A DNA stretch of 52,839 nt from Acinetobacter bohemicus ANC 3994 (lineage in GTDB: Bacteria; Pseudomonadota; Gammaproteobacteria; Pseudomonadales; Moraxellaceae): positions 1-52,839 of the forward strand of contig NZ_KB849168.1 of assembly GCF_000367925.1 (NCBI RefSeq), given 5' to 3'. The position numbers were made by a program, and so were the translations under genes. Positions 17,272 through 25,834 of this stretch are shown piece by piece. The notes beneath the pieces are model-generated. The model searched no databases, had not been told where the DNA came from, and saw nothing but the letters and a program-made list of their open reading frames with translations. The first letter of the stretch is position 1, and each line of letters opens with the position of its first letter.

Positions 17272-18788
17272 TAGATAAATTGTTCCGACTGAATATTCAA
17301 TTCAATATCCCAATGCTTGAACTGCACTTGCTCATCATACAAGTCTGCCACAAGCAAAGGCCATTGTTTGGCATCGCCAGAAACACTGAGTTGCCATTGT
17401 TGCTCATTGCCGATACTTAATTCAATGGCAGGAAGCATCTCATCGCTACGACTATGATTGAGTAAAACTGCAAGACGAAGCAATAGACAAAGATAAACTA
17501 ATTTGCTACCTCCCACCTTAATTACATCAACCCGACTGTCACCGCGTAGCTTACGACGATGATGCGCCACTAAATGTGAAAGATGATTTTGATCAATTTG
17601 CGAGAAACCAGCAATATCTGAATGTTGCAATAAATAAGCCCCATGACGATGATAACCACCATGACTAATCGCCAAACCAATTTCATGCAAATATGCAGCG
17701 CGGCGCAGTAAATCACTATCTTCAGTGTTTAAATTCAATACCTTAGAAACACCATCAAACAAGTCTTGAGCCGTTTTTACCACACGCTCAGCTTGTTTAG
17801 GATCGGCGTTATAGCGCCCCATTAACGCTTGAACACTTCGATCTCGGATATCTTCATGTTGGAAACGACCTAGCAGGTCATACATTACACCTTCACGCAA
17901 TGCACCATCAGAATAAACTAATTTATCCAGTTCAAGCACATCAAACACAGCATATAAAATGGCAACCCCAGCTGGCAAAACTGCTCGACGATCTTCTTTT
18001 AAGCCATCAAAATCAACTTCAGAAATGTCTTTAAATTTAAGTAATTTTTCTTTGAGCTTTTCTAAACCTTCGCGGGTTAAATTTTCTTGCTCATCGCTCC
18101 AGCCCATATTAATGGTAATTTGACGACACGCTTTAATCGTACCGCTTGAGCCGACAACGGTATCCCAACCGGCTGTTTTATAGGTATTGGCAATACCGGA
18201 AAGCTCTTTACGGGCAGCAACAACCGCTTTATCAAAATTTTTCTGATTAATTTCGCCATCACTGAAATAGGCTTTGGTAAAAGCCACACAACCCATTTGC
18301 AAAGATTCGGTATGAATGGGTTCAAATTCTTCGCCAATAATCAGCTCGGTAGAGCCACCACCAATGTCGATCACCAAACGACGACCACTATTCGCCATGG
18401 TGTGTGATACGCCTAAATAAATCAGACGCGCCTCTTCACGACCAGCAATAATTTCAATCGGTTTCGGTAAAATTTCTGCCGCTTTTTGAATAAATTCATG
18501 CCCATTTTTGGCCTGACGCAAAGCATTGGTCGCCACAATTCGCATACGATTGGCTTGTACTGAACTTAAACGCCCGACAAAACGTGCAAGACATGCCAAT
18601 CCGCGCTGCTGTGCGGCCTCGGTTAAGTTTTTATTTTCATCCAGACCAGCTGCCAATTGTACTTTTTCTGACATTGAAGCCACTTTTTTTACTTCGCCAT
18701 GATCTACACGTGCAATAGCAAGGTGAAAGCTGTTCGACCCCATATCGATGGCAGCAAGTAACTCTTCATCAATCAAAAAATCAGACAT
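17268..18788 (-). CDS. ppx: Exopolyphosphatase, Ppx/GppA family
   Basis: Ppx releases phosphate processively from polyphosphate; the related GppA hydrolyses pppGpp. The ASKHA phosphatase core is clear: AAIDMGSNSFHLAIARV near residue 11 and VIDIGGGSTELIIGE near residue 140, with VGSSGTIKA after. An HD-like C-terminal domain (about 310-506) shows YLHEIGLAISHGGYHRHGAYL and LVAHHRRKL. At 506 residues the protein has the long Ppx architecture. Ppx and GppA are hard to separate by motif alone. It is the first gene of the minus-strand run and divergent from trxA. Confidence 0.9.
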   Translation of the reverse strand: MSDFLIDEELLAAIDMGSNSFHLAIARVDHGEVKKVASMSEKVQLAAGLDENKNLTEAAQQRGLACLARFVGRLSSVQANRMRIVATNALRQAKNGHEFIQKAAEILPKPIEIIAGREEARLIYLGVSHTMANSGRRLVIDIGGGSTELIIGEEFEPIHTESLQMGCVAFTKAYFSDGEINQKNFDKAVVAARKELSGIANTYKTAGWDTVVGSSGTIKACRQITINMGWSDEQENLTREGLEKLKEKLLKFKDISEVDFDGLKEDRRAVLPAGVAILYAVFDVLELDKLVYSDGALREGVMYDLLGRFQHEDIRDRSVQALMGRYNADPKQAERVVKTAQDLFDGVSKVLNLNTEDSDLLRRAAYLHEIGLAISHGGYHRHGAYLLQHSDIAGFSQIDQNHLSHLVAHHRRKLRGDSRVDVIKVGGSKLVYLCLLLRLAVLLNHSRSDEMLPAIELSIGNEQQWQLSVSGDAKQWPLLVADLYDEQVQFKHWDIELNIQSEQFIY

Positions 18789-18909
18789 TATTCAAACGAA
18801 CCTATAAGAATTATGCTTAGAGTAATTCACATACATGCAATTTAAAAGCCATTTATAAAGACAAATGAGATGAGTTTTTAAATTTTTAGTCAAAAGTATA
18901 ATTGTAGGA

Positions 18910-18956
18910 CACGATGAGCGATATCGTGAGCATCAATTAGACAAAGCCACTATAAT
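18910..18956 (+). promoter_or_regulatory. Possible trxA promoter with upstream dyad
   Basis: A consensus TATAAT lies at 18951-18956, 95 nt before the trxA ATG; its -35 (TGAGCA, 18-nt spacer) is weak. A dyad CACGAT/ATCGTG (18910-18915 with 18923-18928) abuts this -35 and could bind an activator or repressor. The dyad reading is inference. Confidence 0.4.
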
Positions 18957-19051
18957 GTTTGAAAATTTACATATCGCACTACATAGTTAAACAAGGCTAT
19001 GTAATACTTATCGTTATAAAACTCTCTTAAAATTTTATTTGGAGCATATCC

Positions 19052-19378
19052 ATGTCTGGCAATATCGTAAACACAACTGATGCGAACTTCGAAGCTGACG
19101 TTTTACAATCTGACGTTCCTGTACTTGTTGATTTTTGGGCAGGTTGGTGTGCACCATGTAAAGCAATTGCCCCTGTATTAGAAGTACTCTCTACAGAATT
19201 CGAAGGCAAAGTAAAAATTGTTAAAGTTGACGTAACAGCTTGTGAAGCGACCGCAGTAAACTACAATATCCGTAACATTCCTGCACTATTGATGTTTAAA
19301 AATGGTGAAGTCGTTGCACAACAAGTTGGTGCTGCACCAAAATCTAAATTGACTGCATTTATTGAAGAAAACATCTAA
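19052..19378 (+). CDS. trxA: Thioredoxin
   Basis: TrxA is the general cytoplasmic disulfide reductant. The active site is WAGWCAPCKA with C33 and C36; a typical WCGPC has Gly where this one has Ala (WCAPC). The cis-proline motif NIPALLMFKNGEV is present and the length (108 residues) is standard. TTGGAG precedes the ATG. It is a single-gene unit upstream of rho, the same trxA-rho order as in E. coli, with its own terminator. Confidence 0.95.
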   Translation: MSGNIVNTTDANFEADVLQSDVPVLVDFWAGWCAPCKAIAPVLEVLSTEFEGKVKIVKVDVTACEATAVNYNIRNIPALLMFKNGEVVAQQVGAAPKSKLTAFIEENI

Positions 19379-19401
19379 TTTAAAACAGTGCAATTTGATG
19401 C

Positions 19402-19432
19402 AATACGCTATCTTAGGATAGCGTATTTTTTT
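19402..19432 (+). terminator. Rho-independent terminator of trxA
   Basis: An 11-bp stem (19402-19412 with 19417-19427), TTAG loop and T run. Confidence 0.92.
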
Positions 19433-19442
19433 CGTCTATAAA

Positions 19443-19471
19443 TTGACAAAACCCTTAATTACTCTTATATT
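19443..19471 (+). promoter_or_regulatory. Consensus-like sigma-70 promoter of rho
   Basis: TTGACA (19443-19448), a 17-nt spacer and TATATT (19466-19471). It is the best promoter in the window. Transcription would begin near 19478, giving a leader of about 230 nt before the rho ATG. Confidence 0.8.
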
Positions 19472-19477
19472 GCATGT

Positions 19478-19707
19478 TCAAGGAATAAAGGATTTTCCGA
19501 TCCAGCATTTTCTTACAAGACACAACACATAAGATCGCCGCTCGGCAACATATATTGTTTTTACACTTTTTTCTTCGAAACAATGAATCAGACCTCTGAA
19601 TTGTTATTGTGCAAATACAATTACGTTATTTTTATTACGTGCAAGCGGCTGAATGTTGCTCCCTTTTCCCATCTGTATTCCAGAATTTTGATTCTATCTG
19701 ACCACCT
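19478..19707 (+). promoter_or_regulatory. Long rho leader, probably autoregulatory
   Basis: This fills most of the 329-nt trxA-rho gap and holds no gene. In E. coli the rho leader is about 255 nt and Rho terminates within it to limit its own synthesis. Here the last 60 nt before the ATG are rich in C and poor in G (19658-19690), as expected for Rho binding, and the ATG is preceded by CCACCT with no Shine-Dalgarno sequence. Autoregulation is an analogy. Confidence 0.5.
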
Positions 19708-20976
19708 ATGAATTTAACTGAACTCAAGAAAAAACCGATTGGCGAACTCATCAAGATTGCTGAGTTTATGGGCCTTGAAGGAATGGCGCGTAACCGTAAA
19801 CAAGACATCATTTTTGCCATTTTAAAGCGTCATGCAATGAATGGCGAAGAGATCTTTGGTGATGGTGTTCTAGAAATTCTATCTGATGGTTTTGGTTTCC
19901 TACGCTCTGCGGCAGGTTCTTATCTTGCAGGCCCTGACGATATTTATGTCAGCCCATCTCAAATTCGTCGCTTCAACTTACGTACTGGCGATACCATTAC
20001 AGGCACAATTCGCCCACCTAAAGAAGGCGAACGTTATTTTGCTTTATTAAAAGTAAATCAAATTAACTACGACACACCAGAAAATTCACGTAACAAAATT
20101 TTATTCGAAAACTTAACACCGCTGTTCCCAACTGAACAATTGGTGATGGAATTGGGTAACGGTACAACTGAAGATTTAACCGCACGTGTGGTTGACTTGG
20201 TTGCACCGATTGGTAAAGGCCAGCGTTCAATTATTGTTGCTCCGCCAAAAGCGGGTAAAACCATGTTGCTACAAAACATCGCTCAGTCGATTGTTCGTAA
20301 CAACCCTGAAGTGTTCCTCATTGTACTTCTGATTGACGAACGTCCTGAAGAAGTAACCGAAATGGAACGTACTGTTCGTGGTGAAGTGGTTGCATCAACC
20401 TTTGATGAAGCACCCGCACGTCACGTCCAAGTGGCTGAAATGGTGATTGAAAAAGCAAAACGCTTGGTTGAACATCGCAAAGATGTGGTGATTTTACTGG
20501 ATTCTATCACCCGTCTAGCACGTGCTTATAACACCGTTATTCCTTCTTCTGGTAAGGTTTTGACCGGTGGTTTAGACGCACATGCACTTGAACGTCCAAA
20601 ACGCTTCTTTGGTGCGGCACGTAATATTGAAGAAGGTGGTTCACTGACCATTATCTCGACTGCTTTAATTGAAACCGGCAGTAAGATGGATGACGTGATC
20701 TACGAAGAATTCAAAGGTACGGGTAACCAAGAAATCACGCTTGATCGTCGTATTTCTGAAAAACGTGTATTCCCTGCAATGAATATCAAAAAATCAGGTA
20801 CTCGTCGTGAAGAACGCCTCATGAGTGAAGATAATCTACGTAAAGTATGGATTCTTCGTAAGCTTTTACATCCGATGGATGAATTGGCAGCAATGGAATT
20901 CTTATTGGATCGTATGAAAGAAACCAAAACCAATGATGATTTCTTTGATCAAATGAAACGTAAAGCAACCAGCTAA
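19708..20976 (+). CDS. rho: Transcription termination factor Rho
   Basis: Rho is the hexameric RNA helicase that terminates transcription. At 422 residues it has the standard short form without an N-terminal insertion. Visible parts: the N-terminal helical and OB fold domain (FGFLRSAAGSYLAGPDDIYVSPSQIRRFNLR), the P-loop IVAPPKAGKTMLLQNIA, Walker B VVILLDSITRLARAYN, the Q-loop and R-loop region (SSGKVLTGGLDAHAL, FGAARNIEEGGSLTII) and the C-terminal RRISEKRVFPAMNI. No ribosome site is visible upstream of the ATG. Confidence 0.98.
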   Translation: MNLTELKKKPIGELIKIAEFMGLEGMARNRKQDIIFAILKRHAMNGEEIFGDGVLEILSDGFGFLRSAAGSYLAGPDDIYVSPSQIRRFNLRTGDTITGTIRPPKEGERYFALLKVNQINYDTPENSRNKILFENLTPLFPTEQLVMELGNGTTEDLTARVVDLVAPIGKGQRSIIVAPPKAGKTMLLQNIAQSIVRNNPEVFLIVLLIDERPEEVTEMERTVRGEVVASTFDEAPARHVQVAEMVIEKAKRLVEHRKDVVILLDSITRLARAYNTVIPSSGKVLTGGLDAHALERPKRFFGAARNIEEGGSLTIISTALIETGSKMDDVIYEEFKGTGNQEITLDRRISEKRVFPAMNIKKSGTRREERLMSEDNLRKVWILRKLLHPMDELAAMEFLLDRMKETKTNDDFFDQMKRKATS

Positions 20977-20994
20977 TAATGCAGTTACTTTGAT

Positions 20995-21024
20995 AAAAAG
21001 GCTATCTCTAACGATAGCCTTTTT
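20995..21024 (+). terminator. Rho-independent terminator of rho
   Basis: A 12-bp stem (20995-21006 with 21013-21024), 6-nt loop and T tail. Confidence 0.92.
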
Positions 21025-21389
21025 ATTTGGTTGACTTTACTTACATAAAGATACAATTGACTTTTTTCTTTGTAAATTTTTATGCAAGTTTTTGATTATT
21101 AAAATAATCAGATAAAAAAAGCGATATTTTTTAGCAAGTTATTGAGTGTTTATCCAATACAAACCTTGCAATTGATTGTTATTTTCTGTTAAAAAATTGC
21201 TCAATTTTCATCTTTTTTTGCATTTTTTAGCTACAGCCTAGTAGTAATTAAAAATGCGCAGTGATAGCATATTTGCAGACCAGTTAGACTGCCTCTGCAT
21301 TGTTACTACCTAAAAAATATTAGGAAGAATAAAAGCACTTAACAGGCTAACAAAGGTTATTTTTAATCTCATATTTAGAGAGTGATGCC
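21025..21389 (+). promoter_or_regulatory. AT-rich intergenic with candidate structured leader
   Basis: There is no gene here. A possible promoter is TTGCAA (21167-21172), 17 nt, TTAAAA (21190-21195), though its -10 is poor. At 21241-21309 the RNA can fold as a three-way junction: P1 GTAGTAA (21241-21247) with TTACTAC (21303-21309); P2 ATGC (21254-21257) with GCAT (21267-21270); P3 TGCAGA (21274-21279) with TCTGCA (21294-21299), capped by CAGT-TAG-ACTG. A further CCTAA/TTAGG hairpin follows at 21309-21324. No U-run follows, so it is more likely a leader of the next gene than a free small RNA. Confidence 0.35.
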
Positions 21390-21656
21390 ATGTTATTCAA
21401 AAAAATCGCTATTGCTGCTGCAGTTGCTACTACTTTAGCTTTCGTTGGTTGTGCTAAAAAAACTGAAGAAGCTCCTGCTGCTGAAGCTGCTGCTTCTGAA
21501 GCTGTAGTTGCTGCTTCTGAAGCTGAAGCTGCTGCTTCTGCTGCTGTTGTTGAAGCTGCTCCTGCTGAAGCTGCTGCTTCTGTAGCTGCTGATGCTGCTT
21601 CTGTAGCTGTTGATGCTGCTGCTGATGCTGCTTCTGCTGCTTCTGCTGCTCACTAA
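21390..21656 (+). CDS. Small alanine-rich lipoprotein, function unknown
   Basis: This 88-residue protein has a lipoprotein signal: KK at 4-5, a hydrophobic core, then LAFVGC with C21 as the lipidation site. The mature 68 residues contain 36 alanines plus Glu, Ser, Val and Asp; such a composition should be helical. Every alanine codon in the mature part is GCT, and Ser is always TCT and Glu always GAA. No terminal lysine is present, so covalent attachment to peptidoglycan in the Lpp manner is not expected. It has a strong terminator and its own long leader. The low complexity prevents reliable homology; the signal peptide, start context and terminator argue for a real gene. Confidence 0.8.
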   Translation: MLFKKIAIAAAVATTLAFVGCAKKTEEAPAAEAAASEAVVAASEAEAAASAAVVEAAPAEAAASVAADAASVAVDAAADAASAASAAH

Positions 21657-21674
21657 TCTTTAAGATTAGACAGT

Positions 21675-21705
21675 AAAAAAAGAGAGCCATTGGCTCTCTT
21701 TTTTT
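21675..21705 (+). terminator. Rho-independent terminator of the Ala-rich lipoprotein gene
   Basis: A stem of 8 G/C-containing base pairs extended by an A7/T7 pairing (21675-21688 with 21692-21705), with an ATT loop. Confidence 0.92.
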
Positions 21706-21900
21706 ATCACTCTAAAAATATAATCTGAATAAAAACATGATTAGCATTTATGCTGCGTTAAAAACACTTTTGCAGCGATTAAACATCGCACCTCATAATG
21801 ATCATTATTCAAAATAACTTTTTCATACTTCTCATGCCGCTACCTCTCTATTTTCTAGAAAAGTAACTGATCAATTAAAATTCAAATATAAAAAAGCAGA

Positions 21901-22197
21901 TCAATCGATCTGCTCATTTCCAACGCGCTGTCTAAATTTCTGACCAGCACGGAAGGTTACCACACGGCGTGCAGAAATCGGAATTTCTTCACCCGTCTTC
22001 GGGTTTCGTCCTGGGCGTTGACGTTTATCACGCAACTCAAAGTTACCGAAACCTGAAAGTTTAACTTGCTCACCCGAGATTAGCGCTTGGCTAATCTCAT
22101 CAAAGAATAGCTCGACCATTTGTTTTGCTTCACGACGGTTTAAACTCGTGAGCTCACTTAAATGATCAGCCATTTCTGCTTTTGTTAATGCTGTCAT
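21901..22197 (-). CDS. ihfA: Integration host factor subunit alpha
   Basis: IHF-alpha binds and sharply bends DNA as a heterodimer with IHF-beta. The 98-residue sequence carries the HU/IHF fold: MTALTKAEMADHLSEL, KLSGFGNFELRDKRQRPGRNPKTGEEIPI with the minor-groove-inserting proline arm, and VTFRAGQKFRQRV. The alpha assignment follows from pheT-ihfA linkage, as in E. coli. Start and pheT stop overlap by 4 nt, indicating coupled translation. Confidence 0.95.
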   Translation of the reverse strand: MTALTKAEMADHLSELTSLNRREAKQMVELFFDEISQALISGEQVKLSGFGNFELRDKRQRPGRNPKTGEEIPISARRVVTFRAGQKFRQRVGNEQID

Positions 22198-24575
22198 GAA
22201 GCCCTCAATGTCGCTTGGTAAGTGTTTTCCAACACTTGTAGGATATTGTCCATACCGGATTTGATTTCAGCATCTTCAAGTGTACGGGTTGGATGCTGCC
22301 AAAGAATTGCAAATGCCAGTGAGCGTTTACCTTCTTCAACACCCTGTCCAGTGTACACATCGAACAACCAAGTTGAGTCTAAAAGCTCTCCACCCGTTTT
22401 TTCGATAAGTTGCTGAATTTCACTAACATTAATCTTATCACTAATTAAAAGCGCAATATCACGTCTAACCGATGGAAATCGTGATAATTCTGTAAAATTA
22501 GATACATAAGTTTGCAAAACAGCCTGTTGATCAAGTTCTGCCACCCAAGTGACACCTAAATCTAGCTCATCTTCTAAAGATGGGTGTAAACGACCAAGGT
22601 AACCAATTGATTTGCCATTCACTAAAATTTCAGCAGATTGACCAGGATGTAACCATTCACGCTCTGAACGCGCATACTCAACTTCGACACGACCCGCTGC
22701 TAAAATTTCTTCAACTTCACCTTTCAGGTCAAAGAAATCCATCGGCTGCGCTTTAGCATGCCAAGATTCAGCTGTTTTAGCACCCACAGCAATTAGTGCC
22801 AAAGTCGGGATTTGTTTTAAGTCATGGATACTGGTTGCATCTTGATAATCAAAACGTAAACCTAGCTCAAAGAAACGTACACGGCTTTGCTGACGATTGA
22901 TATTATACTGTACGCATGGAATCAGGCTAGACAACAACGTTGAACGCATCGCAGCCAATTCACTTGAAATTGGGTTTGCCAACATCAATGGCTTCACATT
23001 CGGATTGAGTTGTTTTTCAAGCTTGGCATCGGCAAAGCTAAAGCTGATTGCCTCTTGATAACCCAAAGTCACCAAGGTTTGACGAAGCTGAGGTAATTCA
23101 AACTGATCTTGATGTTTGGCTAATTTCACATCAATCACAGGTAAACTAATTTGAATGTTGTCATAACCGTGAATACGGGCAACTTCTTCAATCAGGTCTT
23201 GATAAATTGCCATATCATAACGGTGTGATGGCGGAATAACACTCCACTCACCTTGCTCTGTGAGCGTCACGATACAGCCTAAACGTTGTAGTGCATCCGT
23301 AATAAAATCGCTTGCAACGCTATAACCCAACAATTGATCAACTTGTACTTGTTTAAGTTCAATCGCTTCACGCGCGGGTAAAAGTTCCGGTTTTTCTGCA
23401 ACCGTAATCGGACCGAATTCACCACCCGCGAGTTCTGCAATCAATTGTGATGCACGATTCATCGCAATGATTGGCAATTCAAAGTCGACACCACGTTCAT
23501 AACGTTGTGATGCGTCGGTATGTAGACCATAGCGACGAGCGCGACCTGCAATTGCAAGCGGTGCAAAGAATGCTGATTCTAGGAAAATTTCGGTGGTTTC
23601 ATCTGTTACAGATGAAGACAAGCCACCCATAATACCCGCCATCGCCAATGCTTTTTCATCATCGGCAATGACCATCACATTATCTTGAAGTTCAACTTCT
23701 TGCTCATTAAGCAAAACAACTTTTTCAGCGGCAGTTGCCTGACGAACATGGACAGCACCCTGAACTTTAGCACCGTCAAATGCATGTAAGGGTTGACCCA
23801 ATTCAATCAGTACATAGTTGGTAATATCAACTAAAATACTGTGCTGACGCATACCTGATCGAGATAAAGCCTGCTCCATCCATGCTGGAGTCGCTGCTTT
23901 GGTATTCACATTTTTAATCACACGTCCTAAATAACGTGGGCAACCATCGGTATCAACGACAACTTTTTTCTCATCGCTAATTGTTGCAGCAACCGCTGTA
24001 ATAACAGGTTCAGTTACAGCCAACTGGTTAATCACCGCAATTTCACGCGCAATGCCACGAATACTAAAACAGTCGCCACGGTTTGGTGTGATGCTAATGT
24101 CAATCACGTGATCATCAAGATTGAGATATTCACGGATGTTGATACCCACAGGTGCATCGCTTGGTAGTTCTAACAGACCATCAATTTTATCTTCAAGGTC
24201 AATTTCAGAAGCGCCGCAAAGCATGCCTTGTGATTCAATACCACGAAGTTTGCCTTTTTTGATTTTGAAATCACCCGGTAATACAGCACCAATCGTTGCA
24301 ACTGGGGCTTTCATACCGACACGCACGTTTGGCGCACCACAGACAATTTGTAGGGTTTCAGCTGTACCAATGTTCACGGTAGTAACACGTAAACGATCTG
24401 CATCTGGATGTTGTTCTACCGTTAAAACTTCGCCCACCACCACACCGGTAAAAGGTTTCGCGGCTGGAATCATCTCATCGACTTCTAAACCCAGCATCGT
24501 GAGCTGGTTAGATAAAGTTTCGCTATCAACGGCAGGATTGACCCACGTGCGTAACCAATTTTCGCTAATTTTCAT
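22194..24575 (-). CDS. pheT: Phenylalanine--tRNA ligase subunit beta
   Basis: PheT forms the alpha2-beta2 phenylalanyl-tRNA synthetase with PheS. The 793-residue protein shows the N-terminal tRNA-binding OB domain (about 40-150, VVGEVLTVEQHPDADRLRVTTVNIG), the B3/B4 editing domain (about 210-380, ITNYVLIELGQPLHAFD), the B5 domain (about 400-470), a catalytic-like core and the C-terminal anticodon-binding FDX-ACB domain (about 700-793, SRFPSVRRDIALLI). It is separated from pheS by a 137-nt gap containing a palindromic repeat dimer and overlaps ihfA by 4 nt. Confidence 0.97.
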   Translation of the reverse strand: MKISENWLRTWVNPAVDSETLSNQLTMLGLEVDEMIPAAKPFTGVVVGEVLTVEQHPDADRLRVTTVNIGTAETLQIVCGAPNVRVGMKAPVATIGAVLPGDFKIKKGKLRGIESQGMLCGASEIDLEDKIDGLLELPSDAPVGINIREYLNLDDHVIDISITPNRGDCFSIRGIAREIAVINQLAVTEPVITAVAATISDEKKVVVDTDGCPRYLGRVIKNVNTKAATPAWMEQALSRSGMRQHSILVDITNYVLIELGQPLHAFDGAKVQGAVHVRQATAAEKVVLLNEQEVELQDNVMVIADDEKALAMAGIMGGLSSSVTDETTEIFLESAFFAPLAIAGRARRYGLHTDASQRYERGVDFELPIIAMNRASQLIAELAGGEFGPITVAEKPELLPAREAIELKQVQVDQLLGYSVASDFITDALQRLGCIVTLTEQGEWSVIPPSHRYDMAIYQDLIEEVARIHGYDNIQISLPVIDVKLAKHQDQFELPQLRQTLVTLGYQEAISFSFADAKLEKQLNPNVKPLMLANPISSELAAMRSTLLSSLIPCVQYNINRQQSRVRFFELGLRFDYQDATSIHDLKQIPTLALIAVGAKTAESWHAKAQPMDFFDLKGEVEEILAAGRVEVEYARSEREWLHPGQSAEILVNGKSIGYLGRLHPSLEDELDLGVTWVAELDQQAVLQTYVSNFTELSRFPSVRRDIALLISDKINVSEIQQLIEKTGGELLDSTWLFDVYTGQGVEEGKRSLAFAILWQHPTRTLEDAEIKSGMDNILQVLENTYQATLRAS

Positions 24576-24607
24576 TTCGTTAAAAACCTATAAATCTAAT
24601 TTCTTGA

Positions 24608-24701
24608 ATCCCCCTCTAACTCCCCCTTTTTCAAAGGGGGAGAACCCCAATCATTTCGCGGAGTCCCTCTCCTTTTTTAAAGGAGAGGTTAGGAGAGGAT
24701 T
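24608..24701. repeat. Inverted dimer of REP-like palindromes (copy 2), inside pheS-pheT
   Basis: Hairpin one is 24622-24640 (8-bp stem, TTC loop) and hairpin two is 24666-24688 (10-bp stem, TTT loop). Tails point outward and repeat the stem half, as in the copy at 7873. It occupies the intercistronic gap of a co-directional operon. Confidence 0.85.
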
Positions 24702-24712
24702 TATTAAAAGTC

Positions 24713-25693
24713 TTAAGCAAATTGGCGTAAGAAACGCACATCATTTTGGAAGAACATACGCAAATCATTCACACCGTAGCGAAGCATTGCAAAACGTTCC
24801 ACACCTAGACCAAAAGCAAAACCTTTATATTTTTCAGGATCGATGCCCGCTGCTTGAAGTACATTCGGATGTACCATACCGCAACCTAAAACTTCTAACC
24901 AACGACCACGCTCATCCATAATATCCACTTCGGCACTTGGCTCAGTGAATGGGAAATAAGACGGACGGAAACGTACCGTTAAATCTTTTTCAAAAAATTC
25001 ATTTAACAGGTTGATCAACAAACCTTTAAGTTCTGCAAAGCTGGTATTTTCAGCAATGTATAAGCCTTCAATTTGATGGAACATTGGAGAATGGGTTTGG
25101 TCTGAGTCACAGCGGTATACACGGCCCGGACAAACAATACGAATCGGTGGTTGTTGCGTTTCCATGGTACGAATCTGCACACCCGAAGTATGTGTACGCA
25201 ATAAATGATTCACATCAAAGTAGAAAGTGTCATGCATCGCACGCGCAGGATGATGCCCCGGAATATTCAATGCTTCAAAGTTATGATAATCATCTTCAAC
25301 TTCTGGACCAGTCGCAACAGTAAAACCTGCTTTGGTAAAGAATTGACAAATACGTTCCTGCACTTGAGTCACAGGATGGATACTTCCCACACTTTGACCA
25401 CGACCCGGCAAGGTAATATCGATCACTTCGCTAGCAAGTTTTTGTTCTAGTGCAGCTTTTTGTAGTTCCGCTTGGCGTGTCGTTAATGCACCGGTAATGG
25501 CTTCACGTACCGCGTGAATTTTCGCCCCAAAAACTTTACGTTCTTCAGGGTCCATTTTACCAAGTGCCTTCGATTGTTCCGCGAGCTGGCTTTTCTTCCC
25601 TGTAAATTGCACTCGGGCTTGATCGAGTGTAGCAAGGTCTTGAGCTGCTGCAATCGCAGCGAGCGCTTCAGTGGTCAGGGCTTCCAGTGACAT
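24713..25693 (-). CDS. pheS: Phenylalanine--tRNA ligase subunit alpha
   Basis: PheS is the catalytic subunit of phenylalanyl-tRNA synthetase. It has the N-terminal coiled-coil arm (about 1-95) that contacts tRNA, then class II motifs: TGPEVEDDYHNFEALNIP, the motif 2 region RVYRCDSDQTHSPMFHQIEG, and motif 3 GFAFGLGVERFAMLRYGV. The start is taken as ATG at 25693 (MSLEALTTEA, 326 residues), with GAGAG just upstream, over an in-frame TTG at 25705. A possible promoter lies upstream with TAGAAT on the minus strand near 25738, but the -35 is weak. No pheM-like leader peptide was recognised. Confidence 0.97.
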   Translation of the reverse strand: MSLEALTTEALAAIAAAQDLATLDQARVQFTGKKSQLAEQSKALGKMDPEERKVFGAKIHAVREAITGALTTRQAELQKAALEQKLASEVIDITLPGRGQSVGSIHPVTQVQERICQFFTKAGFTVATGPEVEDDYHNFEALNIPGHHPARAMHDTFYFDVNHLLRTHTSGVQIRTMETQQPPIRIVCPGRVYRCDSDQTHSPMFHQIEGLYIAENTSFAELKGLLINLLNEFFEKDLTVRFRPSYFPFTEPSAEVDIMDERGRWLEVLGCGMVHPNVLQAAGIDPEKYKGFAFGLGVERFAMLRYGVNDLRMFFQNDVRFLRQFA

Positions 25694-25834
25694 AGTAACT
25701 CTCAAAGCAACAATTTAAAAATATAATAAAACCCCATATTCTAACAGTTTTTGAACGTATTGATGAAGTTCCCAGTAGAGGAAAATTAGATTAGCATCCG
25801 GATTTATAAAAAGGATAAGATAAAGCCAATATTC

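Noticed and set aside
21241..21324. Stand-alone small RNA at the structured leader.
   Set aside because: No U-run or strong promoter flanks it; a leader of the lipoprotein gene is simpler.
21435..21690. Minus-strand open frames rich in Ser or Gln opposite the lipoprotein.
   Set aside because: They are read-through of the GCT-type repeat in other frames.
24121..24921. Long plus-strand open frame across pheT/pheS.
   Set aside because: It is antisense to two conserved genes and crosses the palindromic repeat dimer. It has no ribosome site or recognisable domain.
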